Counted from the first letter of the stretch, positions 8,383-16,797 are shown. The stretch: 64,000 nucleotides of DNA from Actinoplanes sp040639655 (GCF_040639655.1 NZ_JBFAAI010000017.1:153373-217372), one strand, 5' to 3'. Notes: generated by a model from the sequence alone, not told the origin. Translations and numbers: made by a program.

Positions 8383-8445
8383 CCTGGCTGTGCAGCACCG
8401 CTGACTCGGCCCGCTTGAGACAGCGGTGCCGTACAGCCAGGGTGG
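8383..8445 (+). repeat. Palindromic dispersed repeat, copy 1 (hairpin)
   Basis: Arms 8383-8403 and 8421-8441 pair at 19 of 21 positions. The right half (8417-8443) is nearly identical to the right half of the hairpin at 40571-40627, 32 kb away, so this is one copy of a dispersed palindromic intergenic element. It also lies where a terminator for the NYN gene is expected. It is preceded by a direct doublet of gtcgaggcctg at about 8366-8388. Confidence 0.7.
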
Positions 8446-8716
8446 GGTTCTGGTGACCCGGCCGGCTGACCCTCGGGGGAGGGCGTGTCGGAGCCCGGGA
8501 CGGTGATGCCGGACGGGCGCCCCGGGGGGCCTTGATCCACTGTGGAACGTCTTCGGATACGATCCGACCTGCGCGATCTTCGGCCGGTTCCAGAAAAGCG
8601 GCGGCGTGCCGTCCCTGGCAGGCTCTGATAAAACGGGGCATGCGAGGACGGCCGGGCGGGAACCGGACGCTAGGCTGGAGCCGCAAGACGTACACCCTGT
8701 TCAGGAGGCTACCCGG
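8446..8716. promoter_or_regulatory. Upstream region of FtsK operon
   Basis: No gene is seen between the hairpin and the operon. TAGGCT at 8671-8676 has the usual look of an actinobacterial -10 box without a clear -35, and agccgc and acaccc follow before the Shine-Dalgarno AGGAGG at 8703-8708. The promoter is therefore likely to lie around 8640-8680; this is inference. Confidence 0.35.
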
Positions 8717-8977
8717 GTGGCCAGTGTCGCCGAACTCAGAGCTGCCGTGGAGGCCGCGCTTCAGCAGGTCACCGAGGGGCAGCAGGCGATACAGGCGGCG
8801 CGGGAGAAGATCGGTGAGGCTCAGCAGAGCCTGGCCGCCGCTCTCGACGGCAGCGCCAACGACGCGGTGGGTGCCGCGCACGCCTCGCTGTCCCAGGCGG
8901 ACCAGCAGCTCGAGGATTCGATGAGCGCCACGTTGGCGGCAGTTGAGCAGGCACATACCTACACGGCGAACCTCTGA
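8717..8977 (+). CDS. Small helical-hairpin protein, first gene of FtsK-like operon
   Basis: An 86-residue, entirely helical protein starting at GTG 8717, behind a strong AGGAGG with 8-base spacing. It has two heptad-like helices of about 40 residues (AELRAAVEAALQQV, then ASLSQADQQLEDSMSATLAA) separated by a turn, DGSANDAVG, near residue 45. Size and shape match WXG100/ESAT-6 proteins, but there is no WXG in the turn and no YxxxD/E export signal at the C-terminus. The next gene starts 5 bases later. It may be a substrate or subunit of the ATPase encoded downstream; the family is not one I recognise. Confidence 0.8.
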   Translation: MASVAELRAAVEAALQQVTEGQQAIQAAREKIGEAQQSLAAALDGSANDAVGAAHASLSQADQQLEDSMSATLAAVEQAHTYTANL

Positions 8978-8982
8978 CGGCG

Positions 8983-9906
8983 ATGTCGCTGCTGCAGGAA
9001 CTCGGCGCCCAGCTCCGGGCGACCTCCGACGAACTTCCCACCGGGCTCGTCGCGGCCGCGATGGACAAGATCCGCAGTGCCACCGAGTTGCTCCGGTGGG
9101 TGCAGGAGGAGTCCAGCAAGGACCTGGGTGTGCAGCGTCTGGGCCACGCCACCGAGCACGCGGAGACCGCGGCGGCGGCGCTGCGTGCCGTGCAGGACGC
9201 CGTCGAGACGTACCTCGGCGTGCTCGGCCTCTCCGGGACGCCCGGTGCCGCGCCGGGCCAGGAGTGGCGGACCGCGCTGCGCCGCGAGGAGGACCGGGAG
9301 CAGAAACCGGCGGCCGGTGAGACGGAGCCGGATGAGCCGGTGGAGAGTCTCGGCCCGTGGTGGCAGCAGCGGGTGGCGAAACTGACCGGTGAGGCGGCAC
9401 CCGCCGGGAAGGACGGGCCGGAGATGGGCAAGCCGGCCGACGCCTCCGAGCTGCTGCGCCGGATCGCCGCGGGGGTGCGGTCCGGGGACCGGGGCCGCCT
9501 CGGCCGGGAGTTGCACGCGGTCAACGCGTCGACCGGGCTGGGGCTGTCGGCGGTCACCCCGCAGGTGCTGCACCGGCTGGCCGGTGACCTGCTCGGGCAC
9601 GACCCACGGCCGGAGGACGTGCCGCGGCTGCGGACGGCCGCGGAGAACCGGGTGCGGGCCCTGCTTCCGGGCACCCCGCCGGGCGCGCTGGAGACGCTCC
9701 TGGACCGGATCTGCCGGGTCCCGCTGGACCAGCGGCGGCAGCGGCACGGTGACCAGCCGGCGCCGCATCCGGCGGACAGCGCGGTCACCGCGAGCGTGCT
9801 GACCGGGGTGTTCCTGGCCCGGCTCGGCCGCGACGCCTCGTCGCTGGACCCGGACGCGCCGGAACCCGTGCGCCCGGCGCCGGACACGCCGGAGGGCAGC
9901 CGGTGA
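8983..9906 (+). CDS. Helical accessory protein of FtsK-like operon
   Basis: A 307-residue protein of unknown family. Residues 1-85 are alpha-helical (LLQELGAQLRATSDELP; LRAVQDAVETYLGVLGL) and look like another helical hairpin; 90-145 is a charged linker containing GPWWQQRVAKL; 150-280 is a second helical domain rich in Arg and Leu; the tail is proline and acid rich. There is no signal peptide or membrane segment. It is tightly placed between the small helical protein (5-base gap) and the ATPase (18-base gap), so it probably works in the same complex, perhaps as an adaptor or chaperone like EspG in type VII systems. That comparison is by position only. Confidence 0.8.
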   Translation: MSLLQELGAQLRATSDELPTGLVAAAMDKIRSATELLRWVQEESSKDLGVQRLGHATEHAETAAAALRAVQDAVETYLGVLGLSGTPGAAPGQEWRTALRREEDREQKPAAGETEPDEPVESLGPWWQQRVAKLTGEAAPAGKDGPEMGKPADASELLRRIAAGVRSGDRGRLGRELHAVNASTGLGLSAVTPQVLHRLAGDLLGHDPRPEDVPRLRTAAENRVRALLPGTPPGALETLLDRICRVPLDQRRQRHGDQPAPHPADSAVTASVLTGVFLARLGRDASSLDPDAPEPVRPAPDTPEGSR

Positions 9907-9924
9907 CCCGGCTCGAGAGATCGG

Positions 9925-12750
9925 ATGCGGGTCGTGGCTGAATCCACCAAGAACCGGGTGATCGAGGTCCGGGCCGGCCTGTCCCAGGCACTCGGTGCCG
10001 CGCAGGCGGCTCTCGAGCGGGCACATGAGGCGCGGGAGGCGGCCGAGGCACGCTACCGGCGGATCGTCGCGGCCGCGACGGCCCGGCGGCGGAAGCTGGC
10101 GGCGGCACGGGACGAGCGGATCAGCGAGATCGACTCCTGGCACGACACGGAACTGGCGTCGCTGGCCGGTGCGGCGGCGGCCGCGGCCGACCGGGCGGCA
10201 CCCGGTGCGGCCGGCGAGCCGTGGCACAGCTGGGAGCCGACGCCACTGGAACGGGCCGCCGAGTTGCGCGTCGGCCGGCTGATGCTGCCGGAGGCGCCGC
10301 TGCCGCCGCCGGTGCGCAACGAGCGGCCGGCGACCGGAGGGCGGCCCGCCGACAACGGCGATCGGTGGACCGGCGGCGCCTGGGCAGGTGCACCGGGAGA
10401 GGTCACCGAGGCGTGGGCCGGGCCGGACAGTGAGCCGCCGGAGAGCGTTCCCGGGCCGGTCGCCGGCGACTCACCGCCGATCACTCCGGCGCTGGTACGG
10501 CTGCTCGATCACGGGCACATCGTGGTCGAGGGCGACCAGCGTCTCGGCGACGACGTGGTGGCGGGGTTGCTGCTGCGGGCGCTCGGTACGAGCACTCCCG
10601 GGCAGGTGCGGATCATCGGGTACGACCCGGAGCACCTCGGCGGCGGCCTGGCCGGGTTCGCCCCGCTGGCCACCGCGGGCGTGCTCACCTTCGTCGGCCC
10701 GGGCGGGCTGGACAAGCTGCTCGACGAGCTGGTCGGGCACGTCCGGCGGATCAACGAGACGGTCCTGGCCGGTGAGTACACGTCGTTGCGGGAACTGCAC
10801 GCGGCCACGAAGCGGCGGCCGGAGCCGTGGCGGGTGGCGGTGCTGCTGGGCGGCGGCGACCTGTCCCGGCACGAGCGCTCGCAACTGGACCGGCTGCTGC
10901 GCAGCGGTGCGGCCTGCGGGGTGCATCTGGTGATCCGGGGACACGCGGTGGAGCCGGGACCGGGCATCGAGTTCGTGGTGGCGGCGCCGGGTGACGACGC
11001 CCGTGTGGACAGTGCGGGTGCTCTGCCCGTACGGCTGGATCCCGGTCCGACGCCGACCCTGGTGACCGTGACCTGCCGGCAGATCGCCGAGGCGGTGGCC
11101 GCCGGGCCGGCGCCGGTGGCGCTGGACAGCCTCCTTCCGGAGGCCGGTGCGGAGTGGCGGGAGAGTTCGGCGACCGAGCTGACCGCGCCGCTCGGGGACA
11201 GCCCGCAGGGACCGCGCGTTCTGGTGACGCTGAGCGACTATCCGCCGCATGCGTTGATCGCCGGGCCGTCCGGAACCGGCAAGACGAACCTCATCTACGC
11301 CTGGATGGGTGCGCTCGCCGCCCGCTACTCCCCCGACGAGCTGGCGTTCTACCTGCTCGACTTCAAGGAGGGCGTGTCGTTCGCCCGGTTCGCGCCGGGC
11401 CGGCGGGACCCGAGCTGGCTGCCGCACGTCCGGCTGGTCGGGGTGAACGTGAACACGGACCGTGAATTCGGTCTGGCCCTGCTGCGGTTCCTCAGCGCCG
11501 AGCTGAAGCGGCGGGCCGACGCGGCGAAGCAGCACGAGGTGACCAATCTGGCCGAGCTGCGGGCCGAGGACCCGGACTCCTCGTGGCCACGGATCGTGGC
11601 CGTGGTCGACGAGTTCCAGGTCCTGCTCTCCGGCCGGGACGCGGTTTCGGCCGAGGCCGTCGACCTGCTCGAGGACCTCGCCCGCCGGGGCCGCTCGCAG
11701 GGCATCCACCTGATCCTGGCCAGCCAGGACGTCTCCGGCATCGAGGCACTGTGGGGCCGTCCGGCGCTGGTCGCCCAGTTCAGCCTGCGGATCGCCCTGC
11801 CCCGGGCGCGGCGGGTGCTGGCCGAGACCAACGCGGCGGCCGATTCGCTGCCCCGCTATCACGCGGTCGTCAACGCCGACTCCGGTGCCACCGAGGCGAA
11901 CCGGGTGGTCCGGGTGCCGGCCGCCGGCGACCGGGAGCGGTGGAGCGCGCTGCAGCACCGGCTGTGGCGGCGCCGCCCGCCGGAGCTGGGCCCGCCGCGG
12001 CTGTTCGACGGTGACGTGATTCCCAAGCTCGCCGACAGCCCCGACTACCGGCTGCTGCAAGCCGGCGCGTCGACCGCGGCGCCGATCGCCCTGCTCGGCG
12101 AGACCATCGACGTGGCGGCGCGGTCGGCGCGGACCGTGCTGCGCCGGGCTCCGGGCCGCAACCTGGCGGTGCTCGGCACCCGGGTGGACGAGGCGTGCGC
12201 GATCCTGGCGACGGCGGGGCGGTCGCTGGCCGCGCAGTTCGCCCCGGACGGGGCCCGTTTCTCGGTGGTCTGCCTGGACCAGGACGCGCAGACCGCGGCG
12301 GAGGCGCTGCACGCCCGCATCCCGGAATGCGGCTGGTACGACGCGGAGAATGTGGACTGGCTCCTGGAGGACGCGGCCGCGGAGGCGACCGCGGCGTGGC
12401 CGGCGGACCGGCCGCACTTCATCCTGATCTACGCGGCCGACGCTCTGCCCGGCGGCAAGGAGGCCGCCGAACAGCTGCAGACGGTACTGCGCCAGGGACC
12501 GGAGCGGCGGTTGCACGTGCTCGGCTGGTGGCGCGGGGCCGGGCTGCTGCGGGACACGCTCGGCGGGCACGCGTCGCGGACCGATGCGATCGGCGCGTGG
12601 GTCGCCCTGGATGTGCACGGCAGTGAGCTGTCGCCGTACTACCCCGGTCAGGGTGCGCCGAACTGGTACCCGCGGCCGTGGCGAGCCCTGCATTTCGACC
12701 GTTCGGTGCACCGCGGCGCCGAGGTCATCATCCCTTACGGAACCTCATGA
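9925..12750 (+). CDS. FtsK/SpoIIIE (EccC-like) ATPase without membrane segments
   Basis: A 941-residue ATPase. Residues 1-90 are a basic coiled coil, followed by a proline-rich linker to about 185 and an alpha/beta region. The active FtsK/SpoIIIE motor has Walker A GPSGTGKT near residue 448 and Walker B IVAVVDEF near 555, then the GIHLILASQDVSG segment. After it, residues 700-920 look like a second, degenerate motor: NLAVLGTRVDEACAI sits where a P-loop would be, and FILIYAADAL resembles a Walker B strand. One active plus one degenerate domain recalls EccC of type VII secretion. Unlike FtsK and EccC it has no transmembrane helices; the membrane anchor could be the next gene product. The start codon ATG 9925 is the first in frame. 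Confidence 0.85.
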   Translation: MRVVAESTKNRVIEVRAGLSQALGAAQAALERAHEAREAAEARYRRIVAAATARRRKLAAARDERISEIDSWHDTELASLAGAAAAAADRAAPGAAGEPWHSWEPTPLERAAELRVGRLMLPEAPLPPPVRNERPATGGRPADNGDRWTGGAWAGAPGEVTEAWAGPDSEPPESVPGPVAGDSPPITPALVRLLDHGHIVVEGDQRLGDDVVAGLLLRALGTSTPGQVRIIGYDPEHLGGGLAGFAPLATAGVLTFVGPGGLDKLLDELVGHVRRINETVLAGEYTSLRELHAATKRRPEPWRVAVLLGGGDLSRHERSQLDRLLRSGAACGVHLVIRGHAVEPGPGIEFVVAAPGDDARVDSAGALPVRLDPGPTPTLVTVTCRQIAEAVAAGPAPVALDSLLPEAGAEWRESSATELTAPLGDSPQGPRVLVTLSDYPPHALIAGPSGTGKTNLIYAWMGALAARYSPDELAFYLLDFKEGVSFARFAPGRRDPSWLPHVRLVGVNVNTDREFGLALLRFLSAELKRRADAAKQHEVTNLAELRAEDPDSSWPRIVAVVDEFQVLLSGRDAVSAEAVDLLEDLARRGRSQGIHLILASQDVSGIEALWGRPALVAQFSLRIALPRARRVLAETNAAADSLPRYHAVVNADSGATEANRVVRVPAAGDRERWSALQHRLWRRRPPELGPPRLFDGDVIPKLADSPDYRLLQAGASTAAPIALLGETIDVAARSARTVLRRAPGRNLAVLGTRVDEACAILATAGRSLAAQFAPDGARFSVVCLDQDAQTAAEALHARIPECGWYDAENVDWLLEDAAAEATAAWPADRPHFILIYAADALPGGKEAAEQLQTVLRQGPERRLHVLGWWRGAGLLRDTLGGHASRTDAIGAWVALDVHGSELSPYYPGQGAPNWYPRPWRALHFDRSVHRGAEVIIPYGTS

Positions 12751-13463
12751 GCGATCTGCAGCCGGCCGACTTCGAGCGCGCCGACTACCGTACCGTCCTG
12801 CGGCGGCTGACCAGTCTCGACGAGAAGGCGACCGGCCTGCGGGCCGAGGCCCGGCGGTGGTACGCCGACCGCGCCGCCGCCGCCGACGCCGCGGTTCAGG
12901 AGGCCGCCGCCGAGATGGACGCGGCCCAGCACGCGGTCCGGGCCGCGCAGCGCGACCTGGAGCGGGTGGACGCCCGGGCGGCCGGTCTGTGGTCGGACTT
13001 CGTGCACCGGGTCGGGCCGGTGGCCGAGCGGTTCGGGCGCACCCTGCCACCGGCCAGCATCCCGCGGCAGCGCGGCGACGACGATCAGGACCGGGACGCC
13101 GAGGACTTCCTGAAAGAGGTGGAGAACCGGGTCCGGTACACGCCCCCGGCCCGCCCGATCACCCTCGGGACGAAGATCCTCTTCGGGTTGCTGGGTCTGG
13201 CCGGGGGTCTGCTCGGCGTCATCGGCAATCTGATGGTGCGGCGCACCGGCACGGCGGCCGGCGGCGACTGGCAGCAGGCCGCCCCGGTGGTCGCGTTGCT
13301 GGTGCTGCTGCTGTGCCCGGTGCTGGCGGTGGTCGCGGCGAAACTCATCGCCGACCGCCGGGACGCGCCGCTGGACACGTCGGCGGTGGTGACCGTCCTC
13401 GGAACCGGCCTGGTGACGGCCGGGCTGCTGTTCACCGCGGTGCTGGCGGCTCAGCCGACCTGA
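12747..13463 (+). CDS. Coiled-coil membrane protein coupled to FtsK-like ATPase
   Basis: A 238-residue protein whose ATG overlaps the ATPase stop (ATGA at 12747-12750), implying translational coupling and equimolar production. Residues 20-82 form an Ala/Arg/Glu-rich coiled coil, 100-135 a charged linker, then three hydrophobic helices at about 142-164, 178-202 and 212-235. It most likely anchors the soluble ATPase to the membrane or forms the pore. Many in-frame alternatives upstream lie inside the ATPase gene and are rejected. No recognisable family. Confidence 0.8.
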   Translation: MSDLQPADFERADYRTVLRRLTSLDEKATGLRAEARRWYADRAAAADAAVQEAAAEMDAAQHAVRAAQRDLERVDARAAGLWSDFVHRVGPVAERFGRTLPPASIPRQRGDDDQDRDAEDFLKEVENRVRYTPPARPITLGTKILFGLLGLAGGLLGVIGNLMVRRTGTAAGGDWQQAAPVVALLVLLLCPVLAVVAAKLIADRRDAPLDTSAVVTVLGTGLVTAGLLFTAVLAAQPT

Positions 13464-13475
13464 CCGGGCCCGGCC

Positions 13476-13637
13476 TCAGCGGGGGTTGAGGTCGCGGTGC
13501 CGCTGGGCCTCCTCCTCGACCGCGGCCGGCACGTCGGGGGCCGCGTCGCCGCCACCGTGCGCCTCGTCGTACTCGTAGTCGCCACCGGACGTGCTGTCCG
13601 GTTCGTCCTCGCGGGCGTTCTCTGGTGTGTCGGTCAT
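13476..13637 (-). CDS. Small acidic protein
   Basis: A 53-residue, very acidic protein (MTDTPENAREDEPD..., ending EAQRHRDLNPR) with a Gly/Asp/Tyr-rich middle. It is divergent from the DUF72 gene by 30 bases and convergent with the FtsK operon. It is probably intrinsically disordered; I recognise no family. It is supported by a plausible ATG at 13637 and by codon third positions rich in G and C, but a gene this short remains uncertain. Confidence 0.5.
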   Translation of the reverse strand: MTDTPENAREDEPDSTSGGDYEYDEAHGGGDAAPDVPAAVEEEAQRHRDLNPR

Positions 13638-13667
13638 GAGACGGTTGTACCCGGGTATGGCGACGGA

Positions 13668-14441
13668 ATGCTGAGAATCGGCACATCGGGTTGGCAGTAC
13701 CGGGACTGGCGTCCGGAGCGCGGCGCCGACGACACCGGCTACCTGTATCCGGCGGGGCTGCCGCAGCGGGCGTGGCTGGAGCACTATGCCGCCCGGTTCG
13801 GCACCGTGGAGATCAACAACGCGTTCTACCGGCTGCCGGAGCGGGACACGTTCGCCGGATGGCGGCAACGGACGCCCGACGGGTTCGTCTTCGCCGTGAA
13901 GATGAGCCGGTACCTGACCCACATCCGGCGGCTGCGGGAGCCGGCCGAGCCGGTGGCGCGGTTCATGGGCCGTGCCGAGGCGCTCGGTGACAAGCTGGGG
14001 CCGGTGCTGCTGCAGCTGCCGCCGACGATGCGTGCCGATCTGCCGGCGCTGGACGCGACCCTGCACGAGTTCCCGGCCGGGGTGCGGGTGGTGGTCGAAC
14101 CTCGGCACAGCAGCTGGTTCACGCCGGAATGCGAGGAATTGCTGCGGCGGTACGGGGCGGCACTCTGCTGGGCGGATCGGTGCGGGCGGCCGGTGACCCC
14201 GTTGTGGCAGACCGCCGATTTCGGATACCTGCGACTGCACGAGGGAGCCGCAAACCCGTGGCCGCGTTACGGAACCGCCGCGTTGCGGTCGTGGCTCGAT
14301 CGCATAGGCGTACCGGAAATGTTCGTGTTCTTCAACAATGACCCCGGCGGTGCCGCGGTCATCGACGCCGGTGTGATGGCGGCGGAAGCCGGCCGTCGTG
14401 GCATGAACGCCGGACCGGTCCCGCGGATTCGGCCGCGCTGA
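13668..14441 (+). CDS. DUF72 family protein
   Basis: A 257-residue TIM-barrel-like DUF72 protein. Diagnostic motifs are MLRIGTSGWQYRDW at the N-terminus, HYAARFGTVEINNAFYRLP around residue 40, FAVKMSRYLTHIRRL around 75, GPVLLQLPP around 110 and FVFFNNDPGG near 225. The molecular function of the family is not settled. ATG 13668 is chosen because family members start at this point; the in-frame stretch before it covers the divergent small gene. No Shine-Dalgarno sequence is evident, so a leaderless message is plausible. Confidence 0.88.
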   Translation: MLRIGTSGWQYRDWRPERGADDTGYLYPAGLPQRAWLEHYAARFGTVEINNAFYRLPERDTFAGWRQRTPDGFVFAVKMSRYLTHIRRLREPAEPVARFMGRAEALGDKLGPVLLQLPPTMRADLPALDATLHEFPAGVRVVVEPRHSSWFTPECEELLRRYGAALCWADRCGRPVTPLWQTADFGYLRLHEGAANPWPRYGTAALRSWLDRIGVPEMFVFFNNDPGGAAVIDAGVMAAEAGRRGMNAGPVPRIRPR

Positions 14442-14517
14442 TTAGCAGTCCGGCCCGACAATTCTTCAGTAAAGCAAGTTTTCTGCCGGCAATACACCGC
14501 GGAGCGAATTGCGATTA

Positions 14518-14544
14518 CCGGGCCCGCCCGTCCGACGGGCCCGG
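14518..14544. terminator. GC-rich hairpin between DUF72 and DksA-like genes
   Basis: ccgggcccg (14518-14526) pairs perfectly with cgggcccgg (14536-14544) over a 9-base loop. Located 7 bases from the stop of the convergent DksA/TraR-like gene, it can end both transcripts. Confidence 0.7.
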
Positions 14545-14550
14545 ACCGTG

Positions 14551-14973
14551 TCAGCTGGCCCGGCGCTCACGCACCTGCTTGCAGTTCACACAAGTGGTCG
14601 CCGACGGGAACACCTCGAGACGCTCCACCGGGATCGGGTTGGAGCAACCCTCGCAGTTGCCATACGTTCCCTCGTCGAGCCGGTGCAGCGCGTGTTCCGC
14701 CTGGGTGCGCCGGTCCAGCAGCGTCCTCAGCAGCGAGGTCGCGGCGTCCCGCTCGGCCGTCTTCGATCCGCTGTCGGCCTGGTCGTCGCCGGCGGCGTCG
14801 CCGATCTCCACCAGCCGCAGCCGGGTGTTCTGAGCGACGGCCTCCTCGTACTCGCGGTCGAGATCCTCGAACCGGCTCCGCAGGAGCACCCGGATCTGCT
14901 CGATCTCCTCGGTCGAGCGCCCCCTGGCCGTGCTCGCGCCCTTACCCGCAACAACCGCTCCGTTGACGAGCAT
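14551..14973 (-). CDS. DksA/TraR-type zinc finger protein
   Basis: A 140-residue protein with a coiled-coil hairpin (about residues 20-100) and a C-terminal C4 zinc finger, CEGC then 17 residues then CVNC. This layout is that of DksA/TraR proteins, which insert into the RNA polymerase secondary channel. ATG 14973 is chosen because AGGGGGA lies just before it; an upstream in-frame ATG at 15141 would add 56 residues of unusual composition overlapping the promoter. In actinobacteria such paralogues often replace enteric DksA or act in stress transcription; the exact role here is unknown. Confidence 0.88.
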   Translation of the reverse strand: MLVNGAVVAGKGASTARGRSTEEIEQIRVLLRSRFEDLDREYEEAVAQNTRLRLVEIGDAAGDDQADSGSKTAERDAATSLLRTLLDRRTQAEHALHRLDEGTYGNCEGCSNPIPVERLEVFPSATTCVNCKQVRERRAS

Positions 14974-15171
14974 GCAGTCCCCCTGCCCTTCACTCTGCCC
15001 CGACCGGTGGCCATCCCGGGTCACCCTCGTCCCGGTCCGGCTCGGCATGTGGAGCCGGACGATACCCACCGCCGGAGATCCCAAACGGGACCCCCGCAAA
15101 AAAGTAACCGGAGCATAACTGTCGGTGTTCGAATCCGCCACGGACTCGGCACGCGGGTCTTGTGCCGGACG

Positions 15172-15804
15172 TCACCAGGTGGACACCACGAGCGCCGGAC
15201 GCCGTGGATCGTCCACACGAACGACCACGTCAGCGAAGGTTTCCGGGGCCACCTCGGCGGTGTAGCGGTGGTACGCCGGAAGTGTCCATGCGAGATCGGG
15301 CGGGGTTCTCCGGGCGAGCGCGGCCGCCGACAGCTCAAGGTGGACCGAGAAGTCGAACGGACACCCCGATCCGAGCAGCAGCGGGCCGCTGACCAGCACA
15401 ATCGTGCCCGGCGGCAGTTGGCGGTACGGCACCCGGGCGGCCCGGTCCACGTCCGCGTCCCACAGCCGCTCCAGGATGCGGCCCGACCCGTCCGGGCCGG
15501 ACGGGGACAGAACCTCGCGGATCAGGCCCGCCTCGTCGAACCAGCCGGTGTAGAAAGAGTCCGGATTGGTGCGCCCGAACTCCAGCCGCAACGAGGCGGG
15601 ACGGAGGAAATGCCTGGTGTCCACCCGGACGGCGGGCCGGCCGCGGACCCGTAGCGGATCCACCAGCGCATCCGCCAGGCGACCCGGATCGGCCGCGTCG
15701 GCGCCGTCGACGGCCACCCGGAGGTGGCTGTCGGATTCCCGACTCGCCAGCCGTTCGGCGAGATCGTCGACGAGAAGAGGAAAGGAGACGGGACGGACCT
15801 GCAT
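15172..15804 (-). CDS. Uridine kinase-like protein lacking a Walker A motif
   Basis: A 210-residue protein whose layout resembles uridine kinase/phosphoribulokinase-like P-loop proteins: LRVAVDGADAADPGRLADAL where the P-loop belongs, a DTRHFLRP segment, FDEAGL, VLVSGPLLLG and a C-terminal VVVRVDDPRRP. However, GxxGxGKS/T is absent: the strand ends VDGADAADP with no Gly-Lys-Ser/Thr. It may therefore be a non-hydrolysing relative rather than a kinase. It is transcribed toward the DksA-like gene about 200 bases away. Confidence 0.7.
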   Translation of the reverse strand: MQVRPVSFPLLVDDLAERLASRESDSHLRVAVDGADAADPGRLADALVDPLRVRGRPAVRVDTRHFLRPASLRLEFGRTNPDSFYTGWFDEAGLIREVLSPSGPDGSGRILERLWDADVDRAARVPYRQLPPGTIVLVSGPLLLGSGCPFDFSVHLELSAAALARRTPPDLAWTLPAYHRYTAEVAPETFADVVVRVDDPRRPALVVSTW

Positions 15805-15854
15805 GGATCAATTGAACCCTTGCCGGCCCGGCATCGGGCCGACGCCTCCCGCCC

Positions 15855-15966
15855 GCCGGCCCACGCCCGGCAGACGGGCCTCGCGGTGAACTCGCCGGCC
15901 CACCCCCGGCGGACGGGACTCACCATGATGAACTCGCCGGCCCACGCCCCTTGTGGTGAACCCGTC
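15855..15966. repeat. Three imperfect tandem repeats of about 40 bp
   Basis: gccggcccac recurs at 15855, 15894 and 15936, each followed by related c/g-rich sequence and, in two copies, gaactc. The array lies between the uridine-kinase-like gene and the winged-helix gene. Confidence 0.65.
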
Positions 15967-16002
15967 GGCCCGGCAGGCGGGCCGTCGCCACGCCGGAAAG
16001 GG

Positions 16003-16578
16003 TCAGTCGTGCGGCAGGATGCTGATCCGCGCGTCGTCGGCCAGCCGGTAACCGACCCCGTAGACGGTCGTGATCAGCGGCAGGTGATTGCCGAGCTTGA
16101 GCCGCAGGCGGCGCACGTGGACGTCCACGGTGCGCTCCCCGGCCCGCTCGTAACCCCAGACCGCGGCGAGCAGCTGTGCGCGGGTGAACACCCGGCGCGG
16201 GCGCTCGGCGAGGTACTGCAGGAGGTCGAACTCCAACCGCGTCAGCGGCAGCGCCGCGCCGTCCAGAAGCGCCTGACGCGATGAGGTCAGCAGACGCACC
16301 TCCGGGCCCTCACAGGCGTCCTCAGCGGCCTCCACGGGCGTTTCCGGCTCGTTGCCGGCGAGCGCTGGGGCCTGTTCGACCGTCACCGTCCCCTTGCTCA
16401 GCTCGACCAGCTCCCGGACCGCGGCGAGGAGCCGGTGCGCCTGTGGAGACACCACGTCCCCGGTGAGCGGAATCGCGAGCGTCACGGTCAGCGCGGGCTC
16501 GGCGGCGCGGCGGGCGGCACCCCGGCCCGGTCCGGCGGAACGACGATCGGCACGCGGCGACAATGCGCTGACCGGCAT
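16003..16578 (-). CDS. Winged-helix regulator without receiver domain
   Basis: A 191-residue protein with a C-terminal OmpR/PhoB-type DNA-binding domain (about 95-185): LTRLEFDLLQYLAERP, the recognition-helix region RTVDVHVRRLRLKL and the wing GVGYRL. The N-terminal half does not look like a receiver; it is an Ala/Arg-rich segment followed by LTVTLAIPLTG, a small alpha/beta domain of unknown type. ATG 16578 is chosen since GGGAGA lies 8 bases before it; an ATG at 16626 precedes it without a ribosome site. It is thus an orphan, phosphorylation-independent regulator. Confidence 0.8.
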   Translation of the reverse strand: MPVSALSPRADRRSAGPGRGAARRAAEPALTVTLAIPLTGDVVSPQAHRLLAAVRELVELSKGTVTVEQAPALAGNEPETPVEAAEDACEGPEVRLLTSSRQALLDGAALPLTRLEFDLLQYLAERPRRVFTRAQLLAAVWGYERAGERTVDVHVRRLRLKLGNHLPLITTVYGVGYRLADDARISILPHD

Positions 16579-16626
16579 TGATTCATCTCCCAGAATTTGC
16601 TGCGGCAAGCGAATATGATTATTCAC

Positions 16627-16797
16627 TCTGCGTAAATGCCCGAACGATATTTCCCGGCCGCCGGTGAGCGGGTCAAGTCGCCAACCACACTGTGGGAAAG
16701 ACGTTCCATATTGTCGCGCGGCTCGCTAATTCATTCCGGGAACGCTCTCTGTCAGCCTCATTAAGCATTGCCGAACGTCATGGGGATGTAAGACAAC
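16627..16797. promoter_or_regulatory. Low-GC upstream region of winged-helix gene
   Basis: This gap is notably richer in A and T than its surroundings and holds the promoter of the winged-helix gene on the minus strand. I see ccacactgtgg at about 16687-16697 as a small palindrome, but no gene. Confidence 0.35.

Noticed and set aside
15121..15140. gttcgaatcc-type sequence resembling a tRNA T arm
   Set aside because: No acceptor, D or anticodon stem can be folded around it, only four of five T-stem pairs form, and it lies in the DksA-like gene's upstream region.
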